Assembly (NCBI GenBank): GCA_007131745.1
Contig: SLPX01000105.1
Location: 42,033 to 106,032 of the forward strand
Origin: Myxococcales bacterium
GTDB taxonomy: Bacteria > Myxococcota > Polyangia > HGW-17 > SLPX01
Length of the DNA: 64,000 nt
Direction of reading: 5' to 3'
The first letter of the stretch is position 1, and each line of letters begins with the position of its first letter. The notes below the pieces were generated by a model. The model was given only the letters and a program-made list of their open reading frames with translations. It was not told where the DNA came from and searched no databases. Position numbers and translations under genes: made by a program. Below are positions 27,145-36,443 of the stretch, one piece after another.

Positions 27145-28788
27145 TCAGGATGAGAGAGTCTCATTTTCCATTACGCTGCAAAGATCGTTCAAGGATACCG
27201 CCAAGTCTCCGGTCTTTCCTGCAATCGAGGAAAGTTTTTCCACCGCGCCCAGTATTTGTTCGCCGCCTTTAGCCTGCTCCTTTTGGGAGATGTTGAGCCT
27301 ATTGATCATTTGAGTGATGTTTTCGATAGAGCGGGTCACCTGTTGGCCCCCCTTGGTTTGTTCCCGGCTGGATCTTTCGACGTGCTGTGTTATGGAGCGC
27401 ATTCTCTCCGCGCTGTTCATTATCTGCTCGGTGCCGCGGGCGTGCTCGGAAAGCGAGGTGGCCATTCCTTGCACTTTTTCCGCGGTCGTGGTTGTTGCCT
27501 CGGCCACCCGGTTTGTTCCCTGAGCCTGCTCCAGTGTTGCCTGGGCGATTTGCTCCACCATCCGTGTTGACTTCTTGGCGCTTTCCAGGATTATCTGAAG
27601 AGCGTTTTCCGCTTTGTAGGAAACCTTGACGCCTTCATCAACGTTTTTCGCGCTTTCTTCAACAGCTTGTATGGCACGCATGGATTCTTTTTGAACCCTT
27701 TCGATCAACTGTGCGATTTCTTTTGTGGATGCAGCCGATCTTTCAGCAAGATCCTTGATTTCATCGGCCACGACGGCAAATCCTTTCCCGTGTTCTCCCG
27801 CCTGCGCCGCTATGATGGCAGCGTTGAGCGCCAGGAGGTTCGTTTGCTCGGAAACGTCGTCAATCACCGTCAGGATTTTCCCGATTTCGCTGATCTTGTC
27901 TCCCAGGCTGGACATTATGTTGACTGTATCGGCGGAAGATTTTTTTATTTGATTGACGCTTTCGAGTGTCTGCATGATGGCTTCCACTCCGGATTGAGCC
28001 GATTCGGTCACCGAGGAACTGAGCCTGGCGCTTTCATTAGCAAAAGTTTCAACCTGTCGTATGGATATATCAATTTCATTCATGGATGCTGATGTTTCTT
28101 CAGCAGTGGAAGCGATCTCATCCACGCTGCGGGCCATCGTCTTAATGGACTTGGTCATCTGTTCCAGAGCGGAAGTGGTTTGCTCTACCGATGCTGCCAA
28201 GGCGAAAGTGTTTTCAGCGACCTCATCGTTGGCCGCTGCCATTTCCAGAATGGATGCAGAACTCTCTTCTGCATTCTGGGCGAGGTTGTCGACGCTGTCG
28301 CTCAGAGACTTCAGCACCTTGTTCATCTGTGTCATGGCTGCCATGGTCTCTTCTATAAACTGCTGTTGGTTGGAAACGCCCGAACTCAAATTTTCGGCGA
28401 TACGCTTGATTTTTTTTGTATGATGAATGAACCGAGCCTCTCTTTCCTCGCCCCGGGTTGCCAGCGCTGTCATGTGGAGCCTGAATTCTTCTAAAAAGCC
28501 GCGGATTGATCTTTCACACGGGCCGCCCGAGTCCTTGTCTATTTCCTCCCCGCCCTCGTTTTTCACCATGGTTTCTATGTCATCGAGCAGGTTGTGCATG
28601 GTTTTTCTGCTGCATGCACGCAAGGCGATGGCTACAACCGCTCCAACCATGCCGAGCACTAACGCTGAAGGCCACATATCCGCGTTCTTGATCAGGATGA
28701 ACCCCGCTGCCGCTGCAATGGCGGCAATCGCCGCCGTGGTTTCCATGTTTAAAAACGGGTCTTCCTTTCGAACTGTTTTCGCCATCAT
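27145..28788 (-). CDS. Methyl-accepting chemotaxis protein without a periplasmic sensor domain
   Basis: 547 residues. Two closely spaced hydrophobic helices ([15 protein letters not shown] and [15 protein letters not shown]) are separated by only a few residues, so there is no extracellular sensing domain. A long coiled coil follows and then the conserved signalling hairpin [51 protein letters not shown], which contacts CheA and CheW. The end lacks a CheR-binding pentapeptide. It may sense the membrane or an internal signal. No other chemotaxis gene is present, but tatB starts 22 nt downstream, which suggests one transcript. Start at 28788 or the adjacent ATG at 28785. Confidence 0.93.
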   Translation of the reverse strand: MMAKTVRKEDPFLNMETTAAIAAIAAAAGFILIKNADMWPSALVLGMVGAVVAIALRACSRKTMHNLLDDIETMVKNEGGEEIDKDSGGPCERSIRGFLEEFRLHMTALATRGEEREARFIHHTKKIKRIAENLSSGVSNQQQFIEETMAAMTQMNKVLKSLSDSVDNLAQNAEESSASILEMAAANDEVAENTFALAASVEQTTSALEQMTKSIKTMARSVDEIASTAEETSASMNEIDISIRQVETFANESARLSSSVTESAQSGVEAIMQTLESVNQIKKSSADTVNIMSSLGDKISEIGKILTVIDDVSEQTNLLALNAAIIAAQAGEHGKGFAVVADEIKDLAERSAASTKEIAQLIERVQKESMRAIQAVEESAKNVDEGVKVSYKAENALQIILESAKKSTRMVEQIAQATLEQAQGTNRVAEATTTTAEKVQGMATSLSEHARGTEQIMNSAERMRSITQHVERSSREQTKGGQQVTRSIENITQMINRLNISQKEQAKGGEQILGAVEKLSSIAGKTGDLAVSLNDLCSVMENETLSS

Positions 28789-28999
28789 GTCCTGCCGTTT
28801 CTATACCTTCGTTGTACGGGTATGAGGCTCTTTATAGCCTGTATTGAGCAAAGAGATCAACAACGGGGCTTTATCTTTTCCTTCTCTCGGATGTTTTCTC
28901 TGTCGCCTGTTTCTGCTTGACTGCTGTTCGTTATTCAAGTTCGGTTCGATGTTTCACGTGCGGGGATTGGATCACGTGCAAAAACCCTGAAAATCACCA

Positions 29000-30016
29000 T
29001 CAGAACATGGACAACTGTGTGGGTTCCAGGATTTCCACGTCCTTGTTTGGAAGATGGTCGGCCAGGATGTGTGCCCGGCCCGGAAGCAAGGCCACGCGCC
29101 GAGCTCCAACCCGCTCCACGTAGTTCACAATGGACGGAAAATCAGCGTCATCACTAAGAATCACCGAATCTTCCGCCCCAAGCCTCGAAGTTGCCTGGGG
29201 ACGGATCGCTTCTCCCGAAACCAATATAAAAATTGGATTTTTCAGCTTTTTCAGCGACGGAGCCTTGTGAGCCGTGGCGAGCCATATCACGGCTCCTTCG
29301 ACAGGTTTCGACGTGTTCAGCCGCCTTGGATTTCCTGTCGGATAACCGAGTTTTCGCAGCCTTCTTGATCCCTCCGTAACGCGGTGGTGCGCCTGGACGG
29401 GGATTCCTCCTTTATCCAGTTTTTCCGCAATCACTTGTGCTTTGCCCAGGGGACGCGACACCAGAAGGACCGGAGTGCGATCAACCGCCACAAGCTCTTT
29501 GCACTTTTCTACAAGTGATTCCAGTATCTCCACCCTGTCCTGCGGAAAGACAAAATCAGGGTGACCGTACCGGCTCTCCATTATCAGCACGTCTGATCGC
29601 CGAACCTGGCAGGTTTCCTCGCCAGCCGCCCCCTTGGGGTTAAAAGAGCCGGTGTATATAAAACTTCCTTTGTCCCATCTAACCAGCAAGGCGGCTGAAC
29701 CGGGAATGTGACCCGATGGAAACAATTCCAGGTCCAATTTGCCTATGGCAAAAATGCGATCATAAGGAGAAATCAGAACGCTGTGTTCAGGCAATCCCGC
29801 CAAGGCGACGGTTGTTTTTGTGGCGACCATCTTGGCTGTGCCCTGAGAAATCCGGACATGCGCGTTAGAAAGAAATCCCAGGCCATGAGGTGGAAAACCG
29901 TCCATCCAAAGCACGGTTCCTTGCACGTGAACACCGTGTCGATGGCTGTAGGTTATCGAAATCCTGTTTCGCTGCTTTACTGTTCTACCGGAAAGTTTCT
30001 TTTTCGGCCTTGTCAC
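29000..30016 (-). CDS. Metallo-beta-lactamase-fold protein (SNM1/ligase-associated exonuclease-like) without metal ligands
   Basis: 338 residues; GTG start 7 nt after the preceding stop, with GGTGA before it. The order of motifs follows the beta-CASP nucleases, in particular the DNA-ligase-associated exonuclease type: GFLSNAHVRIS where FLTHxHxDH is expected, TKTTVAL, LFPSGHIPGSAALLVRW (the GHxxGSA motif kept), FIYTGSF where YTGDF is expected, and VLIMESRYGHPDFVFP. The HxHxDH set and the later Asp are lost, so two-metal catalysis looks impossible. The C-terminal half has a sugar-phosphate-isomerase-like Rossmann part (VLLVSRPLGKAQVIAEKL). It may bind nucleic acid without cutting, but that is inference. 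Confidence 0.7.
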   Translation of the reverse strand: MTRPKKKLSGRTVKQRNRISITYSHRHGVHVQGTVLWMDGFPPHGLGFLSNAHVRISQGTAKMVATKTTVALAGLPEHSVLISPYDRIFAIGKLDLELFPSGHIPGSAALLVRWDKGSFIYTGSFNPKGAAGEETCQVRRSDVLIMESRYGHPDFVFPQDRVEILESLVEKCKELVAVDRTPVLLVSRPLGKAQVIAEKLDKGGIPVQAHHRVTEGSRRLRKLGYPTGNPRRLNTSKPVEGAVIWLATAHKAPSLKKLKNPIFILVSGEAIRPQATSRLGAEDSVILSDDADFPSIVNYVERVGARRVALLPGRAHILADHLPNKDVEILEPTQLSMF

Positions 30017-30023
30017 TTTTGTT

Positions 30024-32177
30024 TCACCAGAGACTGACCTGGAGGTTGAAATCTCCGGTTCCCCAGGGTCCGTAAGCTTCTACAATCAAGTAATATTCGC
30101 CCGGAGGCAACCATGGTATGTTCGTGACTACAGGAAGACCCGAACCTCCACCTTCCGTACATATATGCTGGGCAGCGTCACAGTCCGCGCCCGGGCCGCC
30201 CGGTAGAGCAAGGGAAACCACGTGGTCCGAACCGGAAGCCTGATGCATCCTTATCGTCACACCCGTTTCCTCTTCGAGCCTGAACGAATAAACGCGATCC
30301 TTACCGCCTCCACCTATTGCACATATGGTGGTGAACCTGTCGGTCGACGTTTGGGTTGAACCCGTTACGTATCCCGGACTGAGCGGGCCGATGATCCCGA
30401 TGTCCCTGTCGACCGTGCACGCCGGGTTGCTGCACGCCGGCGTGCCCATGCAATCCAGGTCCGCACAATCAATGTGTCCGTCGCCGTCATCATCCAAACC
30501 GTTGTGACAGTTCGTCTCCGGCATGCACAGTGGAGATTCCGCGCACGCCGGATCTTCACAATCAGTCAGACCGTTTCCCGTGTTGTCTACGCCGTCGTCA
30601 CATATTTCCTTTTTCGGATCGTAGACCCGGACACGTATTTCTCCCATACCGGTCGCCTCTTCGGTTTTTGCTTCAACCAAGACAAAATACCTCGCGGCCG
30701 GAAGCTTTAGCGCCCTGTGTACCGGAAGTCCCAACCCTCCCGGATCCATGCAATCAAATATTGCATCGTCGCACCAGGTTCCTTCTCCAGCCTCCGTGCC
30801 CAAAGCCATCACGTGGTATCCTGTCTGGTGCATGGAAATCCGAACGGTGGATTCATGCTCAAGCCTGAATGCACCGACGAGGTCGGGTGTCCAATCGCCT
30901 CCACATGGTATGTGATTGTTGCTTGTTGCATAAGAAGTATCGAAGTTCCAAAAAACCTCGTCCCCGCGGGACAACACCCCTAGCGACTTGTTGATCACGC
31001 AATCGCTTCCCGTACACCAGATGGTTCCCATGCAATCGATATCTTCGCAATCCGTAAACCCATCCATGTCCTCGTCCACTCCGCTATCGCAGATTTCCGG
31101 CGGCAGGCATGCCGGGTGGTTCCAGCAATCCGGATCTTCGCAGTCCGTAAGCCCGTTTCCGTTGTCATCGATTCCGTTTTCACAATCTTCGACAATGCAA
31201 CCGGGCCAGTCCGCGCAATCCGGATCCTCGCAATCGGTAAGTCCGTTACGATTGTTGTCCACGCCGTCATCGCATCGATGCTCAAGTGTTCCGTCCTCGA
31301 GAGTCATTTCCAATACACCCGCCCCGCCGAATCCCTCGGATCCGGGTTTCGCGGTCAGGCGGTACGTTCCGGGCGGCAAAGCATCCCGCATCAATTCGAC
31401 CTCCCCCGAATTCCCTGTTTCATTGCATGCCAGTTCAAGCTTTTTGCACACAACATCAGGCATAGCCTCTTTCAAAAGCCCCAGCCCGGCCGCAAAACCC
31501 TCTGGAATTGAAAGCATTGCATGAACATGCATCGGTTCTTCTATTGTAAATCGAAGTTGCACGTCGGGCATGCTCCCAAAAGGACAACTCATTGGAGATA
31601 AGTCGCCCGAAGGCTCCTGATCAATTTCCAGGACAACTTCCGTCCCTACTCCTACAATCCCCAGGTCTACTTCAGGATCACATGCTCCGCAAATAGGCAA
31701 ATCCTTACAAAAAGGATCCTCGCAATCCGTCAACCCGTTTCCGTTGTCATCGATTCCGTTCTCACAATCCTCTTCGGGTATGCAAAACGATGTGCCCCAA
31801 CAAACCGGATCCTCGCAATCCGTAAGCCCGTTTCCGCTGTCATCTATCCCGTTGTGACAATTCTCGATCGGCGGATCCTGTTCGCACACCGGATGTCCGA
31901 AACACGCGGGATCCGCGCAGTCCGCAAGGCCGTTCCCGGATTCATCGTCGTAACTGCCACATATTTCAGGGCTTTCCAGCCGGCAATCCGGGGTGCATCC
32001 CGTGCCGTATTCATTGATTCCGTTGTCGCACTCCTCCCACCCCTGCACTATCCCATCCCCGCACCGCGGTGGCCGAACCCCTGGTTCCCTGCACCCCCCG
32101 CTAAAAAACAACCCCAAAAAAACATAGGCAAAAAAACGGATCCCGGAAAACCCGGGGGATTTGGCATTCATACTCAT
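30024..32177 (-). CDS. Cys-rich repeat lipoprotein
   Basis: 717 residues from the ATG at 32177, chosen because it begins a good lipoprotein signal (FAYVFLGLFFSGGC); the open frame continues to 32240, and neither start has a clear ribosome site. The mature part opens with CGDGIVQGWEECDNG...GCTPDCR, a Cys-rich repeat typical of myxobacteria. At least eight units of N-G-I-D-D-N-G-N-G-L-T-D-C-E-D-P-x-C follow, singly or in runs, between larger beta-rich domains of about 110 residues that resemble PPC domains (LPAARYFVLVEAKTEEATGMGEIRVRV; LPPGEYYLIVEAYGPWGTGDFNLQV). The Cys and acidic residues suggest disulphides and Ca-binding. The degenerate metallo-beta-lactamase gene follows after 7 nt. Confidence 0.85.
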   Translation of the reverse strand: MSMNAKSPGFSGIRFFAYVFLGLFFSGGCREPGVRPPRCGDGIVQGWEECDNGINEYGTGCTPDCRLESPEICGSYDDESGNGLADCADPACFGHPVCEQDPPIENCHNGIDDSGNGLTDCEDPVCWGTSFCIPEEDCENGIDDNGNGLTDCEDPFCKDLPICGACDPEVDLGIVGVGTEVVLEIDQEPSGDLSPMSCPFGSMPDVQLRFTIEEPMHVHAMLSIPEGFAAGLGLLKEAMPDVVCKKLELACNETGNSGEVELMRDALPPGTYRLTAKPGSEGFGGAGVLEMTLEDGTLEHRCDDGVDNNRNGLTDCEDPDCADWPGCIVEDCENGIDDNGNGLTDCEDPDCWNHPACLPPEICDSGVDEDMDGFTDCEDIDCMGTIWCTGSDCVINKSLGVLSRGDEVFWNFDTSYATSNNHIPCGGDWTPDLVGAFRLEHESTVRISMHQTGYHVMALGTEAGEGTWCDDAIFDCMDPGGLGLPVHRALKLPAARYFVLVEAKTEEATGMGEIRVRVYDPKKEICDDGVDNTGNGLTDCEDPACAESPLCMPETNCHNGLDDDGDGHIDCADLDCMGTPACSNPACTVDRDIGIIGPLSPGYVTGSTQTSTDRFTTICAIGGGGKDRVYSFRLEEETGVTIRMHQASGSDHVVSLALPGGPGADCDAAQHICTEGGGSGLPVVTNIPWLPPGEYYLIVEAYGPWGTGDFNLQVSLW

Positions 32178-32535
32178 AACAAAACTCACGCTATCGTCTA
32201 AACCGTCCTTCACAACTTGCAAAAAGTATCGCGTCACCATGCGGTTTCACAACCAGTTATCTTCCGAGGATGATAACGATAACTCAGAGTAATTGCAAAT
32301 AGGGGAATAATCTCGGGTGCGAATCCTGCGATGCGACATCCAAAGAGCACCAAGGTTAAATAAACTCATATCCCACATGACTACATGTTGCTGTTTTATC
32401 GATGTTTTCTGCATTAACTATGTTAAAAGGCAAGCAGGAAACATTGTCTGCTTTCAGTTTTGTGTTGGAGAGAGTAAAAAGCAGACAGAAAAGCATTTGT
32501 AAATCATCGAAATAATCATGTATGGGAGAATGCAG
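32178..32535. other. Intergenic region with an inverted repeat before the FGE-fold gene
   Basis: Divergent promoters must lie here. The only clear structure is a perfect 10-bp inverted repeat, TGTCTGCTTT at 32445-32454 and AAAGCAGACA at 32478-32487, with a 23-nt loop. It ends about 48 nt before the start at 32536, so it could be an operator or a leader hairpin. No convincing promoter pair or RNA gene seen. Confidence 0.5.
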
Positions 32536-34191
32536 ATGAGAAGATTCATTGCCAAAACACTTGTTTCAATGGTTGCCTTGTTACACATAGCAACTCTTTC
32601 GGGATGTTCGGGATCCAAGGACAAGGATGAGAAGTGTTCATGGGGAGGGGTTTGTTCTCCCGGAGAAGTCTGCCACGATGAAACCGAGCAGTGCGTGCTA
32701 AAGTCCCAGGTTGAGGCATGTCGGGACAAGAGTGATTATGATACATGCAGCTACGCTGGGTCCCCACCCGGCACAGCATGCCGACAGGGGATTTGCATCG
32801 TCCCTCAATGCGGCGACTCCATCATTGATCCAGGGGAAGATTGCGAGGGGGAGAATCTCGGAGGCGCTATATGTGAAAGCCTCGGATTGGGCGAAGGCAC
32901 GCTTGAATGCAATGCAGATTGCACCTTTGATACGAGCGGTTGCGAACTGGGTTTGGTGTGCGGGAACAATTTGAGAGAAGGCGACGAGGTATGCGACGGG
33001 GAAGATCTTGCTGGAGAAACCTGTGTTACAAAAGGTTTCTACGGAGGAACCTTGGGGTGTCTTGCAGACTGCTCAGATTTTGATACATCAGGATGCGCAG
33101 GCTATTGCGGGGACGGGGTGATCAACGGAGCCGAGGTGTGTGACGGATCGAGTTTAGGGGGAGAAACTTGTGAATCGTTGGGTTACCAACAGGGCGGAGT
33201 TCTGGCCTGCCTTGAAGATTGCACGGACTTCGATACAGCAGGATGTGAGGGAGGCTATTGCGGGGACGGGGTGATCAACGGAGAGGAGGTGTGTGACGGC
33301 GAAGATCTCGGGGAACAAACTTGCAAAGCACTAGGTTTCGACTATGGAGAACTTGCTTGTCTTCCGGATTGCACCGGTTTTGACACTTCGGGTTGTCTCG
33401 AACCTGAATGCCCGACGGGGTTTGTTTTTATCCCGGCCGGGAATTTTGAAATGGGATGCAACGACGGAGATCCTTGTTGGGAAGGAATGCCCAGGGAATC
33501 TCCCAGGCATACGGTAATGCTTTCGGCTTACTGCATGATGCGTACACAGGTGAGTGTGGCACAGTACCGGGAGTGCAAGGTTTCCGGAGGTTGCTCTGGC
33601 ACACCCACGGAGACAAGTTCCGACAATTCTTGGTGCAACTGGTCTTCTACCGCAGCAGATCGGGAGGACCATCCAATCAACTGCATTAACTGGTCTGAAG
33701 CTCGCGAATACTGCCAGTGGGTGGGCGGAGATTTGCCCACCGAGGCACAGTGGGAAAAGGGCGCCAGGGGAACGGATGGACGCACTTATCCGTGGGGCGA
33801 AGAGGAACCGACCTGTGATAGATGCAACTGGAACTATTCGAGCTTCGGCTTGCCGTACGGTTGTCATGATGCCGATGAAGGACCCGGAACATGGCCGGTA
33901 GGATACCTTACAACCACGGCGGGAGATTCGCCGTACGGCCTCAAGGATATGTCGGGCAATCTTCGGGAATGGGCTCTGGACTGTTATGATGAGGATTTCT
34001 ATGCGACTTGCGCCGGCGGTTGTACGGATCCGGTAAACAATTTAGAAAGTTGTTCGGATCGGATCACTAGAGGCGGTAGTTTCAACGTTAACTGGAAATC
34101 ACATTTCAGAACGGTTCACCGCGACAACTTGTTCCCGACGGGTCGCACCTTCAGCGTTGGTTTTCGATGTGTGGCGACATCTGTTGAATAG
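32536..34191 (+). CDS. Lipoprotein with Cys-rich repeats and an FGE-sulfatase-fold domain (SUMF1/EgtB type)
   Basis: 551 residues from the ATG at 32536 (GGGAGA upstream). The lipobox is IATLSGC. Residues about 90-300 hold Cys-rich units with the pattern CGDGVINGxEVCDGxxLGxxTCxxLG...ADCTxFDTSGC, four or five in tandem. Residues about 300-551 form an FGE-sulfatase domain: FIPAGNFEMG, ESPRHTVMLSAYCMMRTQVSVAQYREC, HPINCINWSEAREYCQWVGGDLPTEAQWEKGARG, YPWG, YGLKDMSGNLREWALDCYD, and RGGSF...FRCV at the end. The catalytic Cys pair of true formylglycine-generating enzymes is not in the final motif (RGGSFNVNWKSHFRTVHRD). I read it as a ligand-binding or structural version at the cell surface, as is frequent in this lineage. 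Confidence 0.88.
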   Translation: MRRFIAKTLVSMVALLHIATLSGCSGSKDKDEKCSWGGVCSPGEVCHDETEQCVLKSQVEACRDKSDYDTCSYAGSPPGTACRQGICIVPQCGDSIIDPGEDCEGENLGGAICESLGLGEGTLECNADCTFDTSGCELGLVCGNNLREGDEVCDGEDLAGETCVTKGFYGGTLGCLADCSDFDTSGCAGYCGDGVINGAEVCDGSSLGGETCESLGYQQGGVLACLEDCTDFDTAGCEGGYCGDGVINGEEVCDGEDLGEQTCKALGFDYGELACLPDCTGFDTSGCLEPECPTGFVFIPAGNFEMGCNDGDPCWEGMPRESPRHTVMLSAYCMMRTQVSVAQYRECKVSGGCSGTPTETSSDNSWCNWSSTAADREDHPINCINWSEAREYCQWVGGDLPTEAQWEKGARGTDGRTYPWGEEEPTCDRCNWNYSSFGLPYGCHDADEGPGTWPVGYLTTTAGDSPYGLKDMSGNLREWALDCYDEDFYATCAGGCTDPVNNLESCSDRITRGGSFNVNWKSHFRTVHRDNLFPTGRTFSVGFRCVATSVE

Positions 34192-34252
34192 ACAACCAAG
34201 CCAAGACGCTGGTACTGAAACCTGTCGCTGCAAATCAATCACGAGGTGAAAT

Positions 34253-34477
34253 ATGTTAAACGGCGTATGTCCCGGATGCAACTCGCAAACAGTCTACAGA
34301 AAAACCAACGGAATTTCTTGTTCGGGAAACTGCAGCGCTTATGTGAAAACGAGCCGTTGGGGAAGCCCTTCTTCTGATCGGATTACGTACGTATGCACAA
34401 CCTGCGGGTTGTACCAGCAATTTATTGCGGACAAGGGCGCGCTGGCCAAGGTAGCCCAAAAGTGGGACAAGGTCTGA
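34253..34477 (+). CDS. Small zinc-ribbon protein
   Basis: 74 residues with GAGGTG before the ATG. CPGC near the N-terminus and CTTC in the second half (with two more Cys in CSGNC) suggest one zinc-ribbon. The last 20 residues (FIADKGALAKVAQKWDKV) form a helix. No signal peptide. Proteins of this size and pattern are widespread and uncharacterised; I cannot assign a role. It marks the boundary between the surface-lipoprotein region and the accessory block. Confidence 0.7.
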   Translation: MLNGVCPGCNSQTVYRKTNGISCSGNCSAYVKTSRWGSPSSDRITYVCTTCGLYQQFIADKGALAKVAQKWDKV

Positions 34478-34578
34478 CACTCTCTCATCATGGTCCGTTG
34501 TTTGCGGGATCCTTGAAATCTGCCAAAGATTCTTTGCGGCAATCGCGTCTTCAGCCCCTCAAAAAAAAACTCATAAAA

Positions 34579-34803
34579 TCATCCTGATAACGCTTGATAA
34601 ATTATCGGTCGATATTTGGGCGAAGGAATCAGTTTACCTTCAGCTTTGGCAGCCTCTATCCAAAGCTTTTTGGCTTTTTGAACCTCATGCAGCGCTTCAT
34701 CGGGAGTCTTTCCGAAAGCCGAACATGCTTCAAGATCAGGGATGTCGGCAATATAGCCCTCATCATCATCAGAATAGAAAATGTTTATATGATAGTCCCG
34801 CAT
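34579..34803 (-). CDS. hicB: HicB-family antitoxin
   Basis: 74 residues. The protein has the HicB half-RNase-H fold signature: INIFYSDDDEGYIADIPDLEACSAFGKTPDEALHEVQKAKKLWIEAA. HicB neutralises the HicA mRNA interferase by direct binding. This is a short form without the C-terminal DNA-binding domain that longer HicB proteins use for autoregulation; the end (PSPKYRPIIYQALSG) is truncated-looking but normal for the short class. The gene starts 1 nt after the hicA stop, so the pair is translationally coupled. Confidence 0.88.
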   Translation of the reverse strand: MRDYHINIFYSDDDEGYIADIPDLEACSAFGKTPDEALHEVQKAKKLWIEAAKAEGKLIPSPKYRPIIYQALSG

Positions 34804-34804
34804 T

Positions 34805-35071
34805 TTATCTCTCCTTAATTTCCAAATTGTATTTTTCTACAAGCTTCAAAAACTGCCGAATTTGATATGGTTTAGCTTGGCCTTTAACATTTTGAATATT
34901 GACAAGTTCCGGAATGTCCGTTCTGGAAAAAATGTTGTGACTACCCTCCGTTCTTGAAAGGGTGAATCCGAATCCTTTGATCAGGTTTACCACATCAGAG
35001 AATTTTACGTTCTTTGATCCTCCAAGTATCTTTTCTAGTATTTTCTTTCTGTTCATTTGATTCTTACTCAT
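34805..35071 (-). CDS. hicA: HicA-family toxin
   Basis: 88 residues. HicA toxins are small dsRNA-binding-fold RNases that cleave mRNA. The core motif FSDVVNLIKGFGFTLSRTEGSHNIFSRTD contains the catalytic His (GSHNIF), and the following VNIQNVKGQAKPYQIRQFLKLVEKY matches the family end. Start may be 35071 or the ATG at 35056 (MNRKKILEKI). It is the promoter-proximal gene of a toxin-antitoxin pair with hicB. Confidence 0.88.
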   Translation of the reverse strand: MSKNQMNRKKILEKILGGSKNVKFSDVVNLIKGFGFTLSRTEGSHNIFSRTDIPELVNIQNVKGQAKPYQIRQFLKLVEKYNLEIKER

Positions 35072-35296
35072 GTGGAAATACTCAAAAGACCATCAGCAAA
35101 TATCATTCCTTGGATATCCTTTTTGAATCTCAAGCAGCTTATAACTTAGATTAAACCAGTTTTACTCGTTCGGTTTTTTTATACAAGCAAAGAACAATAC
35201 TTGGCTTGGATTACGGAAAGATGTTAGTCGAGACAACTGAAGAAAAAGCCACAACTACTTCGGTGGCACGCTACATTGATTCCCGTGTCGAAAAAA

Positions 35297-36424
35297 TCAA
35301 TTGAGTACGTCTGCAAATTTCAACCAATCTTCGGCGCGGCGCTGGTGCAGAATGCCGGATTCATTTTCCACCGGCAGATCTCTGACTACCTGGATGCCGG
35401 GGAATCCATACTTGTTTGAGAAATAGGAAAGGCCATGCGACAAACAGCGTTTGGCATCTTTGGTTTCAACCATGAACAGTGGGCGTCCGTCTTCCGTGAT
35501 AATAAAATCAACCTCTGTTCCTCCTCGCGTACGCAGGTAGCAAAGTTGCCTGAGTTTTCCGTCGCGGTCTTCGAGAAGATATAGCTGCCGCAACAAAGAA
35601 ACAGCCACTAGATTTTCGAATTTCACGCCATCATCGCCCTTAACCATTCCATTGTCGAAAAAATAGAATTTGGACTGCTTTTTGATAGAACGGGCAATGG
35701 AGCGGTGATACGGGTAGACACGAAAAACAACGTAGAGTGATTCCAGGATATCCATATAATGTTTAACTGTATTTGGAGCGATGCCGATATCTTCCGACAG
35801 AGACTGATAGCTCAACGGGGACGCAACGCGATTGCGTAACAACTCTACAAGTAAATTCATAGCTTTCAACTGAGAAATATTGTCGAATGTCAAAACATCT
35901 TCCCTGATCAAACCATCGGCATATAGTCTGCGCCAGCGCCCGGCATCATCGTCTAATGGTTCCAGCAAAGGCTCAGGGAAACCGCCTCTTTTCATAAAGT
36001 GAGAGATAGAAAAGCTTTCATTGACGTAATTTGCTTCCGCCGGCGTGACGGGTAACAGGCGATGATGATAATATCTTCCGGCAAGGCTGTCTCCTGATTG
36101 CCGGAATGTTTCCAGCCGGGCACTGCCGGTAACCAGTATTCTCAAATGAGCCGGCCTTGAATCCCAGGCGCCTTTTAAAAAATTCTTCCAATTCGGCATC
36201 TTGTGGATTTCGTCAAGCACCAAAAAGTCGGTCCGTGTACTCCAGCCCTGCTCTTGGATCACCTTACGTTCGTTGACATTGTCGAAATTCAGATATACCG
36301 GCCGTTCATATTGAGCCATGATTTTCTTTGCCAAATAGGTTTTGCCTACTTGTCGCGGCCCCGAGAGCAAAACCATCTTGCGCGCTAGATCACGGGTAAC
36401 CGGCATGTAAATCTCTCGTTTCAT
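35297..36424 (-). CDS. AAA ATPase of the DUF4143 type (first copy)
   Basis: 375 residues from the ATG at 36424 (MKREIYMPVTRDL, the usual family start); an ATG at 36469 would run through the operator-like palindromes. The P-loop is GPRQVGKTYLAKKI, the Walker B region LVLDEIHKMPNW, and sensor 1 VTGSARLE. A winged-helix part follows (NLLVELLRNRVASPLSYQSLSEDIGIAPNTVKHYMDILE), then the DUF4143 domain with KFYFFDNGMVKG and the nuclease-like end VDFIITEDGRPLFMVETK. Such proteins are common in accessory DNA of bacteria and archaea. Their role is unknown; links to toxin-antitoxin-like behaviour are only suggested. Together with the similar gene upstream, it lies in the accessory block. Confidence 0.88.
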   Translation of the reverse strand: MKREIYMPVTRDLARKMVLLSGPRQVGKTYLAKKIMAQYERPVYLNFDNVNERKVIQEQGWSTRTDFLVLDEIHKMPNWKNFLKGAWDSRPAHLRILVTGSARLETFRQSGDSLAGRYYHHRLLPVTPAEANYVNESFSISHFMKRGGFPEPLLEPLDDDAGRWRRLYADGLIREDVLTFDNISQLKAMNLLVELLRNRVASPLSYQSLSEDIGIAPNTVKHYMDILESLYVVFRVYPYHRSIARSIKKQSKFYFFDNGMVKGDDGVKFENLVAVSLLRQLYLLEDRDGKLRQLCYLRTRGGTEVDFIITEDGRPLFMVETKDAKRCLSHGLSYFSNKYGFPGIQVVRDLPVENESGILHQRRAEDWLKFADVLN

Positions 36425-36443
36425 GATTACAAATTGGCAACTG

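Noticed and set aside
32536..34191. True formylglycine-generating enzyme
   Set aside because: The fold is clear, but the catalytic Cys pair expected near the final RGGSF...FRC motif is absent, and no sulfatase gene is nearby.
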